A DNA stretch of 64,000 bases, from NCBI GenBank assembly GCA_032821775.1, contig JAVLRN010000001.1, positions 2,108,001 through 2,172,000 on the forward strand. The letters are read 5' to 3'. The position numbers and the translations under genes are program-made. Under the pieces are notes generated by a model. That model saw nothing but the letters and a program-made list of their open reading frames with translations. It ran no database searches and was not told where the DNA came from. This stretch comes from Sanguinoderma infundibulare. Its lineage: Eukaryota > Basidiomycota > Agaricomycetes > Polyporales > Polyporaceae. Below are positions 1-13,078 of this stretch, one piece after another. The number at the start of each line of letters is the position of its first letter. Positions within the stretch are counted from its first letter, which is position 1.

Positions 1-671
1 GTGGGGGTGGGGTCAGCGGCATGTCGAGGTGGGGTGTATTATAGGCGAAAGTATGTGTTCCTCGTTGCAGCGTTCCCGGGGGATACCGGGGGAAGGAATG
101 CCTACGGCTGTGATCGGTGGAACGAGGGTACATGCAGTGATGGCAGGGTCCATGTTCTCGGTCGCAAGAATGTACGAGAGCGCGGCAGGGAGGCAGCCAC
201 CGCCTCGGCGGTCAGACCGTCACGAGGGCTCCTACTGGCTCCTACTGGGCGGAGCTCGCCCACGACTGGACTGCCAGCCCGGAAAGGCTACGTGAAAAAA
301 TTCCGGACGGAGGTCCGCTCGACGCCGTGGGCCAAGCAGACGAGAAGGGAAGGCAGGGATAACATTTGCAGCCAGCGTGCGGTCCGTGCAGCACAAAACG
401 ATTATCGGCATTGCATTCGGCTTTGCTTCTAGACCGCCACGACCGGCACCGATCCGGCGGTTACCGATATACCCACGACTTATGTACTCCCGGCGCTAAG
501 TGGTTGCGAAAGCCATGGCATGACGTACAGCAAAGTTGTTTGGACACTGCAGTCGCGCGACCGCACTCATTCCTACGACGTCTTTTTACCCCCTCACAAC
601 ACCCACGCGATCCAACTCTTTGTGTTATAACTCAACTGTTGAGAGGAGACGTGTAAGATAATTATCGCAAC
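1..671. other. Intergenic region, left edge to VPS13
   Basis: No gene is supported here. An open frame runs from the left edge to about position 432, but it has no recognisable domain and is rich in Arg/Gly, as expected for a chance frame in GC-rich DNA. The stretch just before the VPS13 ATG (600-671) is less GC-rich and probably holds the VPS13 promoter or leader. I see no clear TATA box. Confidence 0.5.
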
Positions 672-3600
672 ATGGTCTGGTGGTCAGACCCTGGGAAGGA
701 GGTGTTGAACATCGTGCGTGATCGTGTTCTCGGTTAACTTCCCTATGTCTAACCCGCACGGCAGTTGTTCAATCGCGTCCTTGCCCCATATGTCGAGAAC
801 TTGGACATGAACCAGGTCAGCTATGGTATAGGGCAAGGTGGGGGCTCCCAATCGCAGCGCAAAGTTCCCGTCCTGAACGTACGGTCTAGGCCAGGTTACT
901 CTTAGCAAGCTGCGGTTGAAGAAGGGAGCTTTGGACAAGTTTCGGCTACCAGTGGACGTCATAGATGGTGCGCTCACACTCAATTATTTTCTCCACGATA
1001 CTGAAACGGCACATAGGACACTTGGGAAAGCTCTCCCTCTCGCTTCATTGGATGAACTTGGGGAACCAGCCCGTGGAGGTCTTGGTCGAGGATGTGTACC
1101 TACTTGTCGTCCCCTCATCCGAATCTACCTATGACCCCGAAGAAGAGGAGCGCCGTGTCCAGGCTGCAAAGTTTGAGCGTCTGGAGAACGCGGAGCTCCT
1201 GCACCTCCGAACTCAGTCTGACATGTCCCAAGGTCAGCACGCTGTTCGCTCATGTGCTCGAGGGAAGATATTCTGAGGCCACCCCAGATAGCCAGGAATC
1301 GCAAGGTCTGATCGCGTCTCTGGTGACTAAGATTATCAACAACCTGCAGGTCACCGTGAGGAACATCCACATCCGGTACGAGGACAAGCTGAGCGTTCCG
1401 GGCGTATGTGAACCCACCTCTATTTGATGCATGGAAGCTCATTCCGGGGCTCGCTTTCTTTAGCACCCCTTCGCAGCGGGTGTGACGCTTGCCGGCTTCA
1501 CTGCCGTCTCAGTCAACGATAATTGGCAGCCTGCCTTCATCGATAGCAAGGCCGGCGCCGTTCACAAGGTGGAGCCCAAATGAAATGCGTCCGCATGACT
1601 GACGTTCAACTGACACGTCCAATTCAGCTTGCGCGACTCGAATCACTGGCAGTGTACTTCGATACAGACTGTCAAAGCCTTGCCGGACTCTCGTACCGAG
1701 AATTCGTCGAGAAGTTCACAGCTTTGGTGAGCATTGGGTTTGACAGCAGCGTGCTAGGATGCGATGTTCAATCTGTCATAGATCTCGAAGGGCAGTCGGA
1801 CCGCACCCCACCAGTTCATTTTGAAGCCAGTCTCTGGAGAGGGCAAGGTACGGATGTCCATTCCGTTGTCATGAACGCCCCCTGACGACATGGGCACGCA
1901 GATCACGATGAACCACAAGCTGGACAAGGAGACCCCACGCTTTGACGTACAACTTTCGTTTGACGAGATCGGCGTGCTCCTGGACGATAACCAGTACCGA
2001 GATGCCATCTCGCTAATTGACATGTATCACTTTTACATCCGGCAGCACCAGGTAGGCTTTCAACTGTGCTCACACGACCGCAATGTCGATGATGCTATGA
2101 CTTCACACAGTACCAAAAATATCGCCCCGCCGCGGATGTGCTCCAGAGCAATCGACCTAGAGCTCTACTGCTATTCGCTATCACGGCTATTCTGGACGAA
2201 GTTCGGGAACGCAGACGGAAATGGACGTGGGCTTATTTCGCGGAGCGTCGGGACGATCGTCAGCGTTATGTCGACCTATTCAAAAAGAAGCATCTCGGGT
2301 CGTTATCTCCATCGGTAAGTATAGACCGGATGTTCTGGATCTGTTTCTAATGTCGTGCCTGCAGGACGTCGGCCTGCTAGAGGCCCAGGAGAGAAAGCTC
2401 TCATACGAAGATCTCCGCTTCTACCGTTCGATCGCGCGCTCGCAGCTCCGCAAGGACATGGCTGCTCGCAAGAAGCTTGAGGAAGAGCGAGACAGGAAGC
2501 AGTCGCAGAGGCAGAACACGTGGTCGTCTTGGTTGTGGGGTTCGTCTTCTGGCGAGGACAATGCTGGTCCAACCGCCGAGGAGGCCGCGTTCACCGGGGA
2601 GATGACAGACGAGCAGCGGAAAGAGCTCTACGCGGCGCTCGACTTCGACGAGAAGGCTGCGCTGGCAGAGTCACTGGACACCCCCCGTGATGCCCTGAAG
2701 GCACGCGTGAAGGCGCAGCTCAACCGCGGGTCGTTCGCATTGAAGACGGACCCACACGGCAAGAACAGCGACGTCATCTCGGTCGTCTTCGACATCTTCC
2801 AGGCCACATTCCTGCAGCGCTTGGATAACTTTGAGACCTCGCTCTCGCTGGGCGGGTTTGCCGTTCGCGATGGTACGACCGCGAACACAGCGTACCCTCT
2901 CATCGTGCATGTACAGGAGAAGCGGAGTCAGAGTCAGATCGTCAAGACGCTTCCCTTAGAGGATAGGGATCATAGTATCCCCGGGTTGCCCGACCCATTC
3001 TTCTTTTTGAAGTTCGAACGGAATCCTCTCGACAATCGTGCGGATAGTGCGCTGACGGTCCGCATGCGATACATGGAGATTGTCTACCACAAGGGCTACG
3101 TGGAGGCGGTGTACAAGTTCTTGAAGCCGCCAGCTAGTCAGCTGGAGTCCGTCGAAGCTCTTTTGGTATGCAGGAAGTTTTGCGCTATCGACTACATGCT
3201 CAAATGGTTTCCAGGATGCCGCGAGCCAAACGCTCGAGAACCTGCAGAACCAGACAAGGATGGGCCTGGAGTATGCTCTGCAAACTCACAAGACCGTTGA
3301 CGTACAAATGGATCTCAATGCGCCTATCATCATCGTTCCTGAGGAGTAAGTTTATCCATTCGAGGGTCGCCTTCACGTCGTTGCTGATATGCTTGGATGT
3401 GCAGCGTCACGACCACCCACTGCAAGCACCTAGTTGTCGATGCGGGTCACATATCCATCGTCAGCGAGCTCGCGGGCAAGGAGGCCATTCGCGAGATTCA
3501 GTCCAAGCGGAAGAAGCAGTATACGGAGGCCGACTACAAGCATCTCGAGTCGATGATGTACGACCGTCTGAAGGTCCAGCTAGAAGCGGCCCAGGTAAGG

Positions 3601-6600
3601 CTAGAACATAATTCAAATTTTAACCGGTGTATACTTACGATGTCCTGTACGTACGCAGTTCCTTATAGGGGATGATCTTGACTCGTGCCTCAAGGCGCTC
3701 CGGTCGAACGAGCGCGATAACTTGCACCTTCTGGAGCGCACAAACTTTGACCTGCAGGTCCAGAACTCGATTGTGCCGACCGCATACAATCTCGCACGCT
3801 TCAAGGTTTCCGGGCACCTTCCGACCCTACAGGTCAATATGTCGGATACGAAGTACAAGGCCCTAATGCGGCTCATCGACGTTGCGATTCCGCATTTCGA
3901 CGATGATGAGGAAGAGCCCCGAGCATACACCGCACGACGCCAATCACAAGCCCAGCGGCGCGCTTCTGGGGCATTCAAGATCCCGGCCGGCTTCTTCGGC
4001 ACGTCTGCAGAAGACTATGCGTTGGACAGCGACGATGAGGACAACCAAGATGTCAGGCGGAGTTTGAAGCGAGGTCAGGTTGACCACGATGATGATGACG
4101 GCGACGAGTTCTTCGAAGCAGACGCTGGGACTGCGACGGTACGTTTTATTTGTGCCGTGATCGTCTGACAACGTCCTTACTTGAATGACAGAGCCCCGAG
4201 CTCCACCAACATGTGGTCGAGATCGACTTCAAGGTCGACACGCTTAGGGCGTCGCTCTACAAGTCCGCTCACGATGGTTCGGAGAAGCCGCTAGGCGACG
4301 TTGCATTCCAAGGTTTCGGTCTCGAGTACGCCATGGAGAAATACGTCATGAAAGTCGGGGTCAACCTGAGGTATGACCACGGAAGTCCGAGAAGGGAAGT
4401 TGGAAATTAAATGTCTGCTCAAAATAGGTCGGTCTCAATGCATATCAACCAAGTCGGAAAGGAACCGCTAGAGTTCATGTCCTCAAACACGGGACCCACG
4501 AACGAAGATCTACTCATTGTGAAATATACCCGCGTTCAGCAGGCTTCACCGGAGTTCCACCCGATCTACGAAGGCATCGACCAGAACGTCGACGCCAAGA
4601 TCTCGACCTTCTTGTTCCGAGCTGCGCCGGAACCAGTCGTTACGGTCTACGACTTTATCATGACTACTTTTGTGCCACAAGAGAGTGGGCAGGTCGAGGC
4701 TGCACCTGCTCCGGGTACACCCGAGGACGGGTACGGCACGCCCAAGGTTGTGGTTCATTCTGGTCAAGCTCCGCAGAAGATCCGTGTCCTCTTGACACTT
4801 GCGAGTATTCAAGGTATGTTTTGAGACGAGGCTCAAAAAGCGGTAAATTCAGCTGACGCCTATCCAGTCAACCTCATCAATGACGACGTGCAGATTGCGA
4901 CGTTGTGTCTGTCCACGGCCTATGTCGCCATCCTCCTCCGGACGAACACGATGCGTATCAATGGGCGTTTGGGGAGTCTTGCGTTGAGCGACGACTCCCC
5001 AATCAAGACCGCGTCTCCTGACTTCAAGCGGGTGTTGTCCATTGAAGGGGATAATTTCGCCGACTTCACGTATCAGACGTACGACCCCTCCGAGCACGAG
5101 ATCGATCCCGGAGTCAAGTCTTCGTTCTCCTTGCAGACTGGCTCACTGAAGGTTCATTATCTTGAACACACCCTCCACGATGCATACGCGTTCCTCATGA
5201 AGCTCGCCAAGCTGAAGGGCTTGTACGATGCGGCTACGGAAGTCGCGGTACAGAGAGCTTCCGAGATTGGACGGATGAAGTTTGATGTGTCGATCAGCAC
5301 ACCGATCGTTGTGTTCCCTTCTGACGCGCAGCATTCTTTGGATGTGCTCACTGTTCGTCTGGGTGCTCTTAGTGCCCACAACGAATACAGCGGCGACGAC
5401 AGCTGTATCACAGCCGGTCTGCATGGCATACAACTCGCGTCCCAGTTGTACTACGACCACGAACCTGCGGAGTTGAAGATGGTCGACGACATCGACATTG
5501 ATGCCGAAGTCACGCAGAAGGCCAACGTCGACCGGCCGGAAGACAACCATTATCCGGTTATGCAGGTAAGTTTGTATTGTCCTTTACCTTTACCAACTGG
5601 TGGTCATCCATTGCTCTATAGGTTGCCATCAAGATATCCGACGTCCGCCTCCACCTCACCCAAACACAGTACTGCCTCCTTATTGCGCTCTTGCAATCCA
5701 TTCCGAAGGTCTTTGCGGACGTCTCTGAAGCGGATGTAGGGTCTCCTCAGTTACCGTCTCCTGTTCCTGTGGCGAACATCCCGGACGGGCCGCTCAGCAC
5801 TGTGTCTCAAGCTGTTTCTGGAGTCGACCTTAGGCCCGAACTCTCAACCCATCCTTCGGCAGGCGAAGCCCGTCCATACACTTCCCTGGATCTTGTCGTT
5901 ACTATTGGCGCCGTGAAGCTGCACCTCTACGATGCATTTGCGACCACGCCAGCAAATGTCAGGGAACACGGTATTGCGAGGTTTGCACTGAACGACAACA
6001 GTCTCCGACTCAAGACGTTGTCGGATGGCGCTCTTGAAGCACAAATCGTGCTCAAGTCGATGACGATGAACAACACTCGCTCAGGCAATTCTAAGTTTCG
6101 GGAGATCATGCCTGCAGCGCAGCATGAGCGGAACCAGGTCATGCTTCTGTACACGACGTCTGGGGGCCAGGAAAGCCAGAGTCTTGCTATCCTTACCGTC
6201 GACTCTCCGGAAGTGATCTTCGCGGTGGACCCTGTCATCTCCTTACTCGAATTCTTCACGAGCGCGTTTACGGGAAAGGCTGAGGAGAGCGAGGCGGAGT
6301 TTCAGGAGGTTGCTAGTCCGGAGACGCAGGCTACGGTCACATCGAGCTCGTTTGATTTCCGAGTCGACTTGCATGATGTATCTGTCAGTATCCTCGAGGA
6401 CGACACGGACCCCGAGACGCAGGCGATTCGTCTGACTGTCAAGCAGCTGCTAGTTTCCCAGCAGGTGCGTCATTGATTTTGTGTGGATGAGTACACAAAC
6501 TAATATCCCGTAGGGGGTATTTGCCGTGAGCGTGAAGCATGTTGGCATGTCTCTTGCACACATGGGGAAGCCCACCGAAAGCGTCCGCTTCCTCGACGAC

Positions 6601-9600
6601 TTGGACCTCACGTTCACTCTTGACAGCCGGGCGTCGGAAGCCCATCATTCCACCAGCATTGAGATCGCTGCACTACCAATCGTCTTCCGTGCATCGTACC
6701 GCGACATCTTGCTCATCATGACCATCGTCAATAAGGCTCTCGAGCTTTACGGCAAATCGGAACAGCCGCAAGACAAGCTAGAAGCTGAGGGGGTCCTTAC
6801 TCGACCGACAATGACTTCGAGGAAGGTATCGCGACCCACGACCTCGCGTGCCCAACCCATCGGAAGTGGTCGTGTGATGATGAACAAAGAGCAGGTGGGC
6901 ACGCTCATTGCTCTTGTTGCGCATCTGCTCATTGGTTTCAACTAGTTCAAAGGGTCCTTCGAAGGGTTCCGGTTGGTTCTCATTGGCGATCTCCACGAGC
7001 AGCCGCTGCTGCATTTGAAGGTTAAGCCGTTTATTCTTGGCGCGAAGGATTGGTCCGGCGAGGTACGCTTACATAGAACCACAAGTAACGTCCACTGACC
7101 TTCGCTATCGCTTGCCAGCTCCAAGCAACATCAACGCTCTCTGTGCATATAAGTTATTGGAACATAGCCAATTCTCACTGGGAACCCTGTACGTCTCATT
7201 GTTGATTCTCCTGGTCCTTCACTCATGGACGTGGTGTAGTCATTGATCCGTGGACGTTCACTGCCTCAGTACGTGATTATTGGCTTCTTCGTATGGTGAC
7301 AGACCTGAACTTTGCGCAGATCGCGAGGGAGACCCCCTCTAGCGGCCTCAAGATGTCTATCCTTTCAAACCAGCGTCTGAATGTGAACGTAACAATGACC
7401 TTTGTCGAGCTCGTTCTCGCGGTTTCGTCCATACTCGGTACCGACGGAGAGCGCATGCTCCAAAGCGCCCGTGGGAGCTATGCCCCCTACAAAATCTGGA
7501 ACCGGACAGGCTACCCACTCTTCATCTGGTCTGATACAGAAGGTGGCCACAACACCAAGGAGACTGGTGCGAAGCAGATCGCGAACGGAAAGACGATTGA
7601 CTGGAGGTTTGACGATTGGAAGACTATGCGCGAGGTACGTCGTCTGAGTCGATCGGCCACTTACACGACATCCACTTATAGTTCGTTTAAGCACGTGTCA
7701 TCGAGTGGTCGTAACAACATCGGTGTTCAAATCGTTGGGAAGCAGTGGGAACATCTCCGCAGCGTTCCGGTCGACCGGGAAGGCGAATACACGTTCTCTT
7801 TGCGACCCCGCACTGAGAAATACGCACACCGTCTTGTCTGTGAAGTCAAGGTGCAAGGGAGCGTCAAGTTGGTGATCTTGCGGTCCACTTACAAGGTTGA
7901 GAACAACACCCTGTACCCACTGGAGTTGACTTTGGTGGATGAAACTGGTCAACCAGTTTACGCCGTCGAGAAGATCGGTGGGTGGTTCCTCTAGTAATAT
8001 CAGGCTGTCGTGTCTGATGAAATGGCGACTTAGTACCCGGTCAAGACTACGCTCTTCCGCTCGAGGCTGTGAATCAATGTCGAGTGAGGGTTCAGCCCGA
8101 TCGTACGTGGCATTCACCTATTTCGCGCCGCCGAAATTCACTGCGACGGTACAGAGGGTTTCGGGTACAAGTGGTCTCCAGCTGTTCGATGGGAGGATCT
8201 CATTGCCAAGCGAGGGTTCACCCTTCGCTGTCCTCATACAGATCCGAATGAGGCTGCGTTCAGGTTCCAGGCTTGGGCAGAGGCAGACGCAAACGATATC
8301 ACATCTCGGTGAGGAATGTTCATGTCGATGGTCACTTTGCCATTTAACTCTCTGTTCTCCAGCAAACTTCCCCGGATCGTCCTGAAGCTCCGCGCACCCA
8401 TCGAGCTAGAGAACCTTCTTCCGTATAACCTGGAGTACCGCATCTACGACAAGGACACAGACCAGAATTGGAGGAGCTATCTGCGCAAAGGAGGAGTCAT
8501 GCCTGTACATTCTGTGGAGCTTGGACACCTGATTCTGCTCAATATTCACGTGCAAGACACGGGTAAGAAGAACTCATACCATCCCTTACATCAATGCTCA
8601 CGATGTATATCAGTCTTCAAACCGAGTGACTTCGCTATCATCAATACGGATGGAAATTCTGACTTTGATGTTGAAAGCAAGTTGGTTCTGAGGGACGCCC
8701 GTGGACACAAACTAGACTTAAGGCTGAACTACGTGTATGTGCAATTGTTCCGGCACGTATTCAGGTTCTTACCTATCTTACAGGCATTACCCTAACTCTG
8801 GGGGTTCCTTCAAGGTCCAAGTCTATAGCCCATACATCGTGCTCAACAAGACAGGCCTTCCGTTCAATGTGCGCCCATCGCGGTCAACACGAGTGGGGGC
8901 GCCTGCAGACGTAGCTGGGGAGAATCGTCCGGGTAAGTCATGACAACAAAACAATTGTACGTCTGCTGAGATCGTTCCAGATGTCCTTGCCAAACCGATA
9001 CCTTTCAGTAAGCACGAACTGCCTCACTGTGGCGCAGACGTCGATACTTATATGTTGCAGTGTTGTCTCATCCCACCGACAATGGGAAGGATTTCTCGTT
9101 CAAGGTCGGCGACTCCACATGGTCACAGGTAAGCCTTGGCATCCATGTTCAGGGATATGATGCTTATCCTGTGTTGCTGTAAAGGGCGTCAGCCTCGATG
9201 CTCCGAGGGCAGAGACCAGAATTGTGATGCTTCACCAACAGCACAGATCCGATGAAATTCATGTCGGCTTGTCATGGACTGAGGGGCTCGGGAAGTACAA
9301 GCTGACAAAAGTGATCACACTTGCCCCGCGATTCATCGCCAAGAACAACTTCTCGCAGCCTTTATCAATCCGGGAACATGGTGTGGCTCCTCGGGATCAC
9401 GCAGCCATGGAACCTGGAGAGCGTCGTCCCCTCAATTTCCTGCGTGTCGGGGAAGATAAGTTGATGACAGTCGCATTTCCCGGCCTGAACGCGCAATGGT
9501 ACGTCGTTTCCATCATTTGCAACATAGCTACGACTAGACATTATGCATCAGGTCTGCTCCAATCAATCTGGAGGACATCGGCGCCGTTCACTTCCGCCTT

Positions 9601-12563
9601 GCTGCGTCGGAAAACGGTCAACAAGCCCGTTTGATGTACGCGGAAGTCAAGATCGAAGGACCAACAATTTTCGTGTTCTTGGACGAAGCAACAGAAGGAT
9701 GGCCCTTCAGGATTGAGAACGATAGTGACGTTACCTTCTCAATTCACCAGACCGTAAGTGTTTCCGAATCATGCTGCTTTGTTATTCACGCTTTTCGCAG
9801 GATCGAGCCCGTCTCAATGCAGCACCAGGAGCCAAACCTCCACCTTCCTATACCGTGGCACCCCAGACGAATATCGACTATGCGTGGGACTACCCGGCTG
9901 CAAGAGACAAGAGGCTTGTCCTGGCGGTGAACGGGTCCCGTCGAGAGGTCGACATCATGGAGATCGGCGACCTCGTTCCTTTCAGATATGCTGTAAGCGG
10001 TATCGCTTATTAGATGGCGGTCGAACTAACCTTCGGTAAACTCTAGACCGATCGCGGGACACGCGTTGCTTCGCTCGACGTCCGTGCTGATGGGCCCAAG
10101 CAAGTCCTGCGAATCACCAACTACAATGCAGAATTCAGTCTGTACAAGCCAAGGCGTCGAGACACCGCCTTGAGTCGACAGGAGTCCATTAGCAGCAGTC
10201 AGGATGCATTCGAAGCCATTCAAGAGACTGTGGCGCCTGTTCTGACGGTAGTTCTGGATCTGCACGGCATTGGTATCTCTCTGGTAAACAGACGGCTGGT
10301 CGAGGTGGTTTATCTCTCAGCCAATGGCCTCAAATTTGAATACGCTAGCAACCCGGTCGCGCAATCCGTCACCCTGTCCTGCGGCAGCTTGCAGATCGAC
10401 AACCAACTGCACGACGCCCTTTTCCCTGTTCTTCTTCAACCTACGCCAATTACACAGGAATCCAAGACCGTCGCGGCGCTTCCCACTATTCAAGCATCAT
10501 TCATCTGGTTGAACGACCAAGGTTAGATTGAGTGATTGCCTCTCAATTCGTACTAACTGCCGACATTAGAGCATGGCGTATTCTTCATCAAGTACTGTTC
10601 TGTCCTTCTGCAAGCCCTGACAATGGAAGCCGACGAAGATTTCCTTTTCGCGCTTTTCGACCTCACAAAGATCAAGGGTGCATCGTGGGACGTGGCACAG
10701 GAGGAGTGAGATCGCATAAGATCTATGGGCGAACTGTCACTGATTCCTTTACAGCGTTCTACTCGAGTACCCGGAAGACATTCCTGAGCCCCACGAGACA
10801 AGTTCTGGGCAGGACCTATACTTCGAAGTCCTTGAACTGCAGCCCATTCAGTTGGCGATATCCTTCATGCGCACCGAGCGGATTAGCAGCGAAGATCAGT
10901 AGGTCGGATTACTTATGGGCTATTAGCATAGACACTCACATCACTTCCTAAGACTCATGTTGCGCAACCCAGTCGCCGTGGTGCTCAATGCAATTACCAT
11001 GGCGATTGGCAATGTCAATGATGCGCCTCTGGAGATGAACTCCCTGGCTATCAAGGACATGCGTCTGAGCCTACCTGCTCTGCAGGAACGCATCACGCAT
11101 CACTATCGCCAGGAGGTCATCCGACAGTTGTATCGCATCCTTGGTTCCGCGGACTTCATCGGAAATCCCGTGGGTCTGTTCACCAACGTCAGCTCCGGTG
11201 TGGCGGACATCTTCTACGAGCCGTTCAACGGTGTCGTCATGCACGGAAACAAGGATATCGGTATCGGCATTGCCAAGGTTCGTGCTCCCTACAATTCGGC
11301 CAGCAGTAGCCTAACATTTGTGTAGGGTGCAGCTAGCTTCGTCAAGAAGACGGTCTTCGGGTTCTCCGACAGTTTTACGAAGTTCACGAGCAGCGTCGGC
11401 AAAGGTAAATAGCAGATTAATCTCGCATGCATAACGAGCTTACACCATTCTAAGGTTTGTCAGCAACAACGTTCGACTCCGAATACCAGCTGCGTAGAAG
11501 GATGAACCAGAGAAGAAATCGCCCGCGACATGCTATGTGCGTCTAATGACCGCTTATATGCGTCCAAGCGCTGATATGCTCATAGTTACGGGGTGGCCGC
11601 TGGTGCTGAGGCATTTGCAACCAGTATCGTCAGCGGCGTGGAAGGTTTTGTGGTGAGCATCCCGCATTCTGCCGCCCTTGGTTGCCTTTGCTGACGTTCT
11701 GGTAGTTAAAGCCAATAGAAGGTGCCGAGTCCGAAGGGGCCAAGGGATTCTTCAAGGGCGTTGGCAAAGGACTCATAGGGTGCGTTCTTGGCGGCCAAAT
11801 GCAGTAGTTCAGGTCAACTGATTGTTCAACACAGCGTTGTTACGAAGCCCGTCATTGGAGTGTTCGATTTGGCTTCCAACGTCAGCGAAGGTGGGAGAAC
11901 CTCTCGTTTACTGTTTGTGATCACTCGCTGAAGGCACTCACAGGCATCCGCAACACGACGACGGTCTTCGATAACCCTGCTCGAGATCGGGTCCGTTTGG
12001 TGAGGAATGCTATTTTGCCATCGCTTCTACAACTTTAAGTTAATCCCTTCCCACACCATAGCCTCGCCTTGTCCCAGCCGATGCCGTGCTCGTGGTGAGT
12101 GCAATGGATGAAATCCTTCAACACCATGATGTCTGATTTGTCCTTCCTACCAGCCCTTCTCGGAACGCGAAGCTTTGGGTCAGTACTGGATGAAGGACCT
12201 CGAACAGGGCGCCTTCCGCGGGGAGACCTACGTCGCGCACATCAGTACGTCATCACATCACCTGTGTTTTCTCGGTCACTCATCATAGCCGCAGACCTTC
12301 CCGGTGGAGACAACGTCGTGCTGCTGACGACGACGAAGGTCCTCTCGCTGTGGTCCAACAAGCTCAAGCTGGAGTGGGAGCTGCCCTTCACCCAGGTGCA
12401 AGGGGTGACCATCGAGGACACGGGCGTCAAGTTTGCGCACAAGGCCGGGAAGCAGAGCGACAAGTTCATTTTCATACCAGACAAGAGCTCGCAGGCGTGG
12501 TTCTTCTCCCAGGTGGCCTCCGTGGTCAAGGCGTTCAACGCTAGGCGGCGCATGGACTCCTAG
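672..12563 (+). CDS. VPS13: VPS13 family bridge-like lipid transfer protein
   Basis: VPS13 is a rod-shaped bridge that moves bulk phospholipids between organelles at contact sites. The start at 672 gives an MVWWSDPGKE N-terminus, joined over a short intron (about 711-761) to LFNRVLAPYVENLDMNQ, the conserved chorein N-terminus. Further exons give HLGKLSLSLHWMNLGNQPVE, EDVYLLVVP, VRNIHIRYED and RRKWTWAYFAERRDDR, all family signatures. The middle, about 7.3-10 kb, contains YKIWNRTGYPLFIWSD and matches the SHR-binding/WD40-like module. The last exon (from about 12.29 kb) is the PH-like C-terminus, DNVVLLTTTKVLSLWSNKLK to FNARRRMDS. I estimate about 45 introns of roughly 50 nt and a product near 3,100 aa. 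Apparent frame changes are explained by introns; for example 1233-1287 joins SDMSQ to DSQESQGLIAS. I see no break. Not every exon border was checked. Confidence 0.95.
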
Positions 12564-13078
12564 ACGCATTCATACCTCATCGACATTCCCCATCCTCACC
12601 TGGTCCCTCACTTTCTCGGACTGACGCTTTCCCCTTGACTATGACGCTCTCGACGACCACGATCTCTGTGCGGGTGACACTGTATTGTATTGTTAGGACT
12701 GTACCTGGATCATGTACTATGGCAAGATAGACCAATGTAAGGCAGATTATCGCATACTGGCGACCGCGGGGTGGACCGTTTTCGCAAATGGGGACGGAAT
12801 CGGTCTCTCGAACGAAAGTAGCAAATGCCGACGCGAGTAAAGTCGAACAACGGAACAGAAGGGCGAACAGTCCGGATCAGCCGCGGTCTAACAAAAGCTG
12901 GGATATACAGGTGTGACTATGTAAGCAACGAGAGAGATACGAGGCGCGATGGTGGTTTACTACGACAGTGTGTGAGGCGACTGCTGCTGCCAAGCTGGAT
13001 GTGAAGCATTAACGCATAAACTAAGATGATAAATAGCTATGGACGACTCCACGCGCGAAAAAAAACGAAACCGGAAGC
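12564..13078. other. Convergent intergenic region VPS13 / DENN gene
   Basis: This 515-bp gap lies between the stop of VPS13 (+) and the stop of the DENN-domain gene (-). It should carry both 3' UTRs and polyadenylation sites. No coding frame or structured element was recognised. Confidence 0.6.

Noticed and set aside
672..1470. Apparent frameshifts at the VPS13 N-terminus, suggesting a pseudogene
   Set aside because: Each shift is resolved by a short GT-AG intron, for example at 711-761, 969-1017 and 1233-1287, restoring the family sequence.
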